Assembly: GCF_019083965.1 (NCBI RefSeq)
Contig: NZ_JAHRCY010000001.1
Location: forward strand, 372,001-436,000
DNA: 64,000 nucleotides
Direction of reading: 5' to 3'
DNA from: Catellatospora tritici
GTDB lineage: Bacteria; Actinomycetota; Actinomycetes; Mycobacteriales; Micromonosporaceae
Notes under the pieces: generated by a model
Seen by the model: only the letters and a program-made list of their open reading frames with translations
Told to the model about the DNA's origin: nothing
The model's database searches: none
Made by a program: the position numbers and the translations under genes
Part shown: positions 61,653 through 64,000 of the stretch, piece by piece
Layout of the letters: every line of letters begins with the position of its first letter
Numbering within the stretch: position 1 is the first letter of the stretch

Positions 61653-64000
61653 TCACCAGTGGAAGAAGTCGCTGACCTTGTCGGCCACCCATCCTCCGGC
61701 TTTACTGCCCAGATAGCCGCCGATCATAGCCCCGACCGGCCCTGCGATCGCCGCCCCGGCTGCGGCACCGGCGATGCCGCCGGCCAGCTCACCCACCGCG
61801 TGCGCGGCGATCCGGGGCCGCTCCTCCGGCGGTGCGTTGACGACGTTGTAGATGTCGACACCGACGGTGATGACCGTGCCGACCACACCGACGCCCTTCA
61901 GCACCGGCCCGGCACCTTCGAGCACGCCGTTCACCTTCGACAGGGCCGAGCCGAGCTTGTTGTCCTTGAGCGCCGACTCCAGCATCGAGGTGCCGGTGCG
62001 GGTCCAGCGGGAGACGTTCTCCTTGCCCCACGCACCGCCTTCCGCCGCTGTCGTGCCCGGCACGAACCGTTCGGGAACGGTGGCGACCTGGCAGTTACGG
62101 GCGCAGACCGGCTTGTAGGTCAGGGTCTTGGGCGGCGCGTCGGGCGCCCCCGTCTTGAACGGCACGTCCTCGACGGCGTTCGCGGCGTCGAAGTTCCGCT
62201 CCCAGGAGACCGCCCTGGTCCACAGACCGTTCCTGTTCGTCGAATAGTTGGGCGGGCCCTCCTTGCCGCCCGCCGCGTTGGGCTCGCAGCAGAAGCCGCC
62301 GCCGGACGGCGCCGCGTGCATGATCGCGCGCTCCGGCGTGAGTTTCTGCCACCACTTGCCGGCACCGTGCCGATCGAAGTAGGCGACGGTGGTGCGGCTC
62401 ATGTGCTTGGCGGCCTCGGTGTTGCGCAGTTTGTTGGCCTCTGCCAGGTACGAGCGCCCGCGGAACATCGCGCCGTTGAACAGGCCCGACAGCGCTGAGA
62501 AGAAGCTGCGGCCGGCCTCGGCGCCGTCGTCCATGGTGAACCGCTGGCCCGACGGGTCGGCGTTGAGCACCGGGTTGTTGCCGCCGTACGAGTACCCGCT
62601 GAGCTGCTCGGGCTTCTGCGCGTCGAAGAACGGGTCGACCGTGACGAACCGGCCGGTGTCCGGATCGTACTGTCGCACCCCGATCAGGGTCAGCCCGGTC
62701 GTGGTGTCCATCGGCTTGTTGAGGAAGCCGTGGTTGTCCGGTGCCGCGACCGCCGCCCCGCGCGGGGCGCCGTATGGCGTGTACTGCCGGAACGTCGGCG
62801 TCTGCGCGGTCGCGTCGAGGTAGATCGTCGGGGTGTCGTGCTTGTCGGGGATGGCGAACTGGTACGCGTTGGTCGCCGTCCCGGTCCGCACCACGTTCCC
62901 GCCGCCGGGCAGCCCGTAGTAGCGGTTACCGGTCACCGCCTGGGTCGAGGTGTTCAGCGTCAGCTGCTGCGCACCGAGGTAGAGGACGTTCTTGCCCGGG
63001 TTGCGCTGCACCAGGACACGGCCGTCGGCGTCGTAGACGTAGCTGGAGTCGCCGCCCGTGCTGCCCGTGATGCTGAGCAGCCGGTTCTCCTCGCCGTAGT
63101 GGAACACCTGGCTGCCGCTGCCGGCGTTGCGGGTGGCCATGTTGCCGGCCGCGTCGTAGGTGTAGGAGGTGCCACCGGTCGCCCCACCGGTGGTCGTGGT
63201 GCTGGTCAGCGTGTGCGGCTGCCCGGCCCCGTTGCCGTTGTAGGCGTACGCCGTGGTGATGTCGCTGCTCGGCCCACCGGTGATGGCGTGTCGCACCTGC
63301 TGGTCACGGTCACCCCGGTTGTTGATGGACCAGGTGGTCCAGTAGGCCGAACTCGTCCCGAACCCACTCGCGACCTGGGCGTGGCTGGCGGTCGTGGGCA
63401 CGGCCGCGCAGCTGTCGGTCGCGGTCCACGCACCGACGAGCTGGATCAGGTCGTCGTAGTCGAAGCACTGCGTCTCCGACTGGCTGCCAAGCCGGGTCGA
63501 GACCTGACGGAGCAGGTTGCTCGCATCGTCGTAGTAGTAGGCCTCCTCGTTGACCGCCGCGCTGCCCGTCGACCGGGTGATCAGCTGGTTGGTGAGGTTG
63601 CCGGTGTGCGGGTCCCACGTGTTGGTTACGTAGGCCAGGTTGGTGCCGGCGCCGAGCGTCTGCTGGGTGACCCGACCGAACGCGTCGTACAGGGTGCCCT
63701 GGGAGTATCCGGTGAGCCCGCCCAGCGTGTTGGCCAGGTCGAGCGCGCTGGAGTAGCCGTGCAGCACCGTCTCGGCCGGCAGGCCGCCGCCTGCCTGGTA
63801 GATGTCCTTGAGCGGCAGACCGGTGGTGGCGGTGTAGATCTGGCTGAACGTGTACGTGCCGGCCAGGGCGCCTTCCACCGACGGGATCGTGTACGTGACC
63901 CCGGTGGACGAACCGAAGACGTTGAAGTTGTTCTGCTGCGTGACGTAGGCGTTGCCGCCGTCGTACACGGTCGTCGTGGTCAACTTGCCCTTCGGGTACG
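61653..64000 (-). CDS. RHS (YD-repeat) protein, C-terminal part with variable tip (cut by window edge)
   Basis: The frame is open to the window edge and encodes the last 782 residues. YD-type repeats are visible (YDAFGRVTQQTL, YYYDDASNLLRQV, YTYDAAGNMATRNAG, YVYDADGRVLVQRN). The RHS-core end motif is GVRQYDPDTGRFVTVDPFFDAQKPEQLSGYSYGGNNPVLNADPSG. The 290 residues after it form the variable tip: a Cys-rich domain (GGGFCCEPN, VCARNCQVAT) and a final glycine-zipper segment (GELAGGIAGAAAGAAIAGPVGAMIGG). The tip may be a toxin, perhaps pore-forming; I do not recognise it. The frame starts upstream of the window. Confidence 0.88.
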   Translation of the reverse strand, partial: YPKGKLTTTTVYDGGNAYVTQQNNFNVFGSSTGVTYTIPSVEGALAGTYTFSQIYTATTGLPLKDIYQAGGGLPAETVLHGYSSALDLANTLGGLTGYSQGTLYDAFGRVTQQTLGAGTNLAYVTNTWDPHTGNLTNQLITRSTGSAAVNEEAYYYDDASNLLRQVSTRLGSQSETQCFDYDDLIQLVGAWTATDSCAAVPTTASHAQVASGFGTSSAYWTTWSINNRGDRDQQVRHAITGGPSSDITTAYAYNGNGAGQPHTLTSTTTTGGATGGTSYTYDAAGNMATRNAGSGSQVFHYGEENRLLSITGSTGGDSSYVYDADGRVLVQRNPGKNVLYLGAQQLTLNTSTQAVTGNRYYGLPGGGNVVRTGTATNAYQFAIPDKHDTPTIYLDATAQTPTFRQYTPYGAPRGAAVAAPDNHGFLNKPMDTTTGLTLIGVRQYDPDTGRFVTVDPFFDAQKPEQLSGYSYGGNNPVLNADPSGQRFTMDDGAEAGRSFFSALSGLFNGAMFRGRSYLAEANKLRNTEAAKHMSRTTVAYFDRHGAGKWWQKLTPERAIMHAAPSGGGFCCEPNAAGGKEGPPNYSTNRNGLWTRAVSWERNFDAANAVEDVPFKTGAPDAPPKTLTYKPVCARNCQVATVPERFVPGTTAAEGGAWGKENVSRWTRTGTSMLESALKDNKLGSALSKVNGVLEGAGPVLKGVGVVGTVITVGVDIYNVVNAPPEERPRIAAHAVGELAGGIAGAAAGAAIAGPVGAMIGGYLGSKAGGWVADKVSDFFHW

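Overview
The window is very GC-rich, gene-dense, strongly GC at third codon positions, and uses many GTG and some TTG starts. Together with its gene order this points to a filamentous actinomycete, most likely a member of the Micromonosporaceae; the genus cannot be fixed from the sequence alone. From about 8 to 46 kb the minus-strand genes follow the block known from Mycobacterium tuberculosis (argS-lysA-hom-thrC-thrB-rho-rpmE-prfA-prmC-sua5 ... atpI-atpBEFHAGD-atpC-DUF2550-cobalamin adenosyltransferase-murA).

Left part (1-11.7 kb): the 3' end of an FtsK/SpoIIIE-type ATPase gene and a coiled-coil membrane partner; a B12-dependent ethylmalonyl-CoA mutase (meaA/ecm); two ABC-2 exporter pairs; a secreted esterase; a 3-hydroxyacyl-CoA dehydrogenase; MurA with Asp in place of the fosfomycin-target Cys; a cob(I)alamin adenosyltransferase that makes the cofactor form used by the mutase; and a small VOC protein.

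Centre (11.8-46.3 kb): the conserved block, opened at nearly every junction by extra genes, often on the opposite strand. An LCP-family cell-wall ligase gene and a terminator separate atpD from atpC. A lipoprotein gene separates the AtpI-like gene from atpZ-atpB. A three-gene ABC exporter and an anchored surface protein lie between prmC and prfA. A T4-phage-type RNA repair pair (Rnl1-like ligase plus Pnkp-like kinase/phosphatase) and a Uma2 nuclease-fold gene lie between rpmE and rho. A membrane protein, a ribbon-helix-helix/SPFH pair and an MFS exporter lie between thrB and thrC. The block ends with DUF3105 and DUF305 genes and tRNA-Arg(CCG).

Right part (46.3-64 kb) is accessory: a membrane protein built from eight 26-residue repeats; broken fragments of an ssb gene and a LysR regulator; a TrmB/LuxR-like regulator beside a very large secreted subtilase; a 1510-residue secreted LamG/FG-GAP protein; a teichoic-acid-type polymerase; a truncated AfsR-type TPR fragment; and a WD40 gene behind the 3' part of an RHS (YD-repeat) gene that runs off the window. 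This looks like a surface-polymer and polymorphic-toxin region.

Several families of short dispersed hairpins lie in the intergenic gaps (about 6.0, 22.2/40.0, 31.8/32.6 and 46.3/53.3 kb). Most serve as terminators and at least three are repeated within the window.
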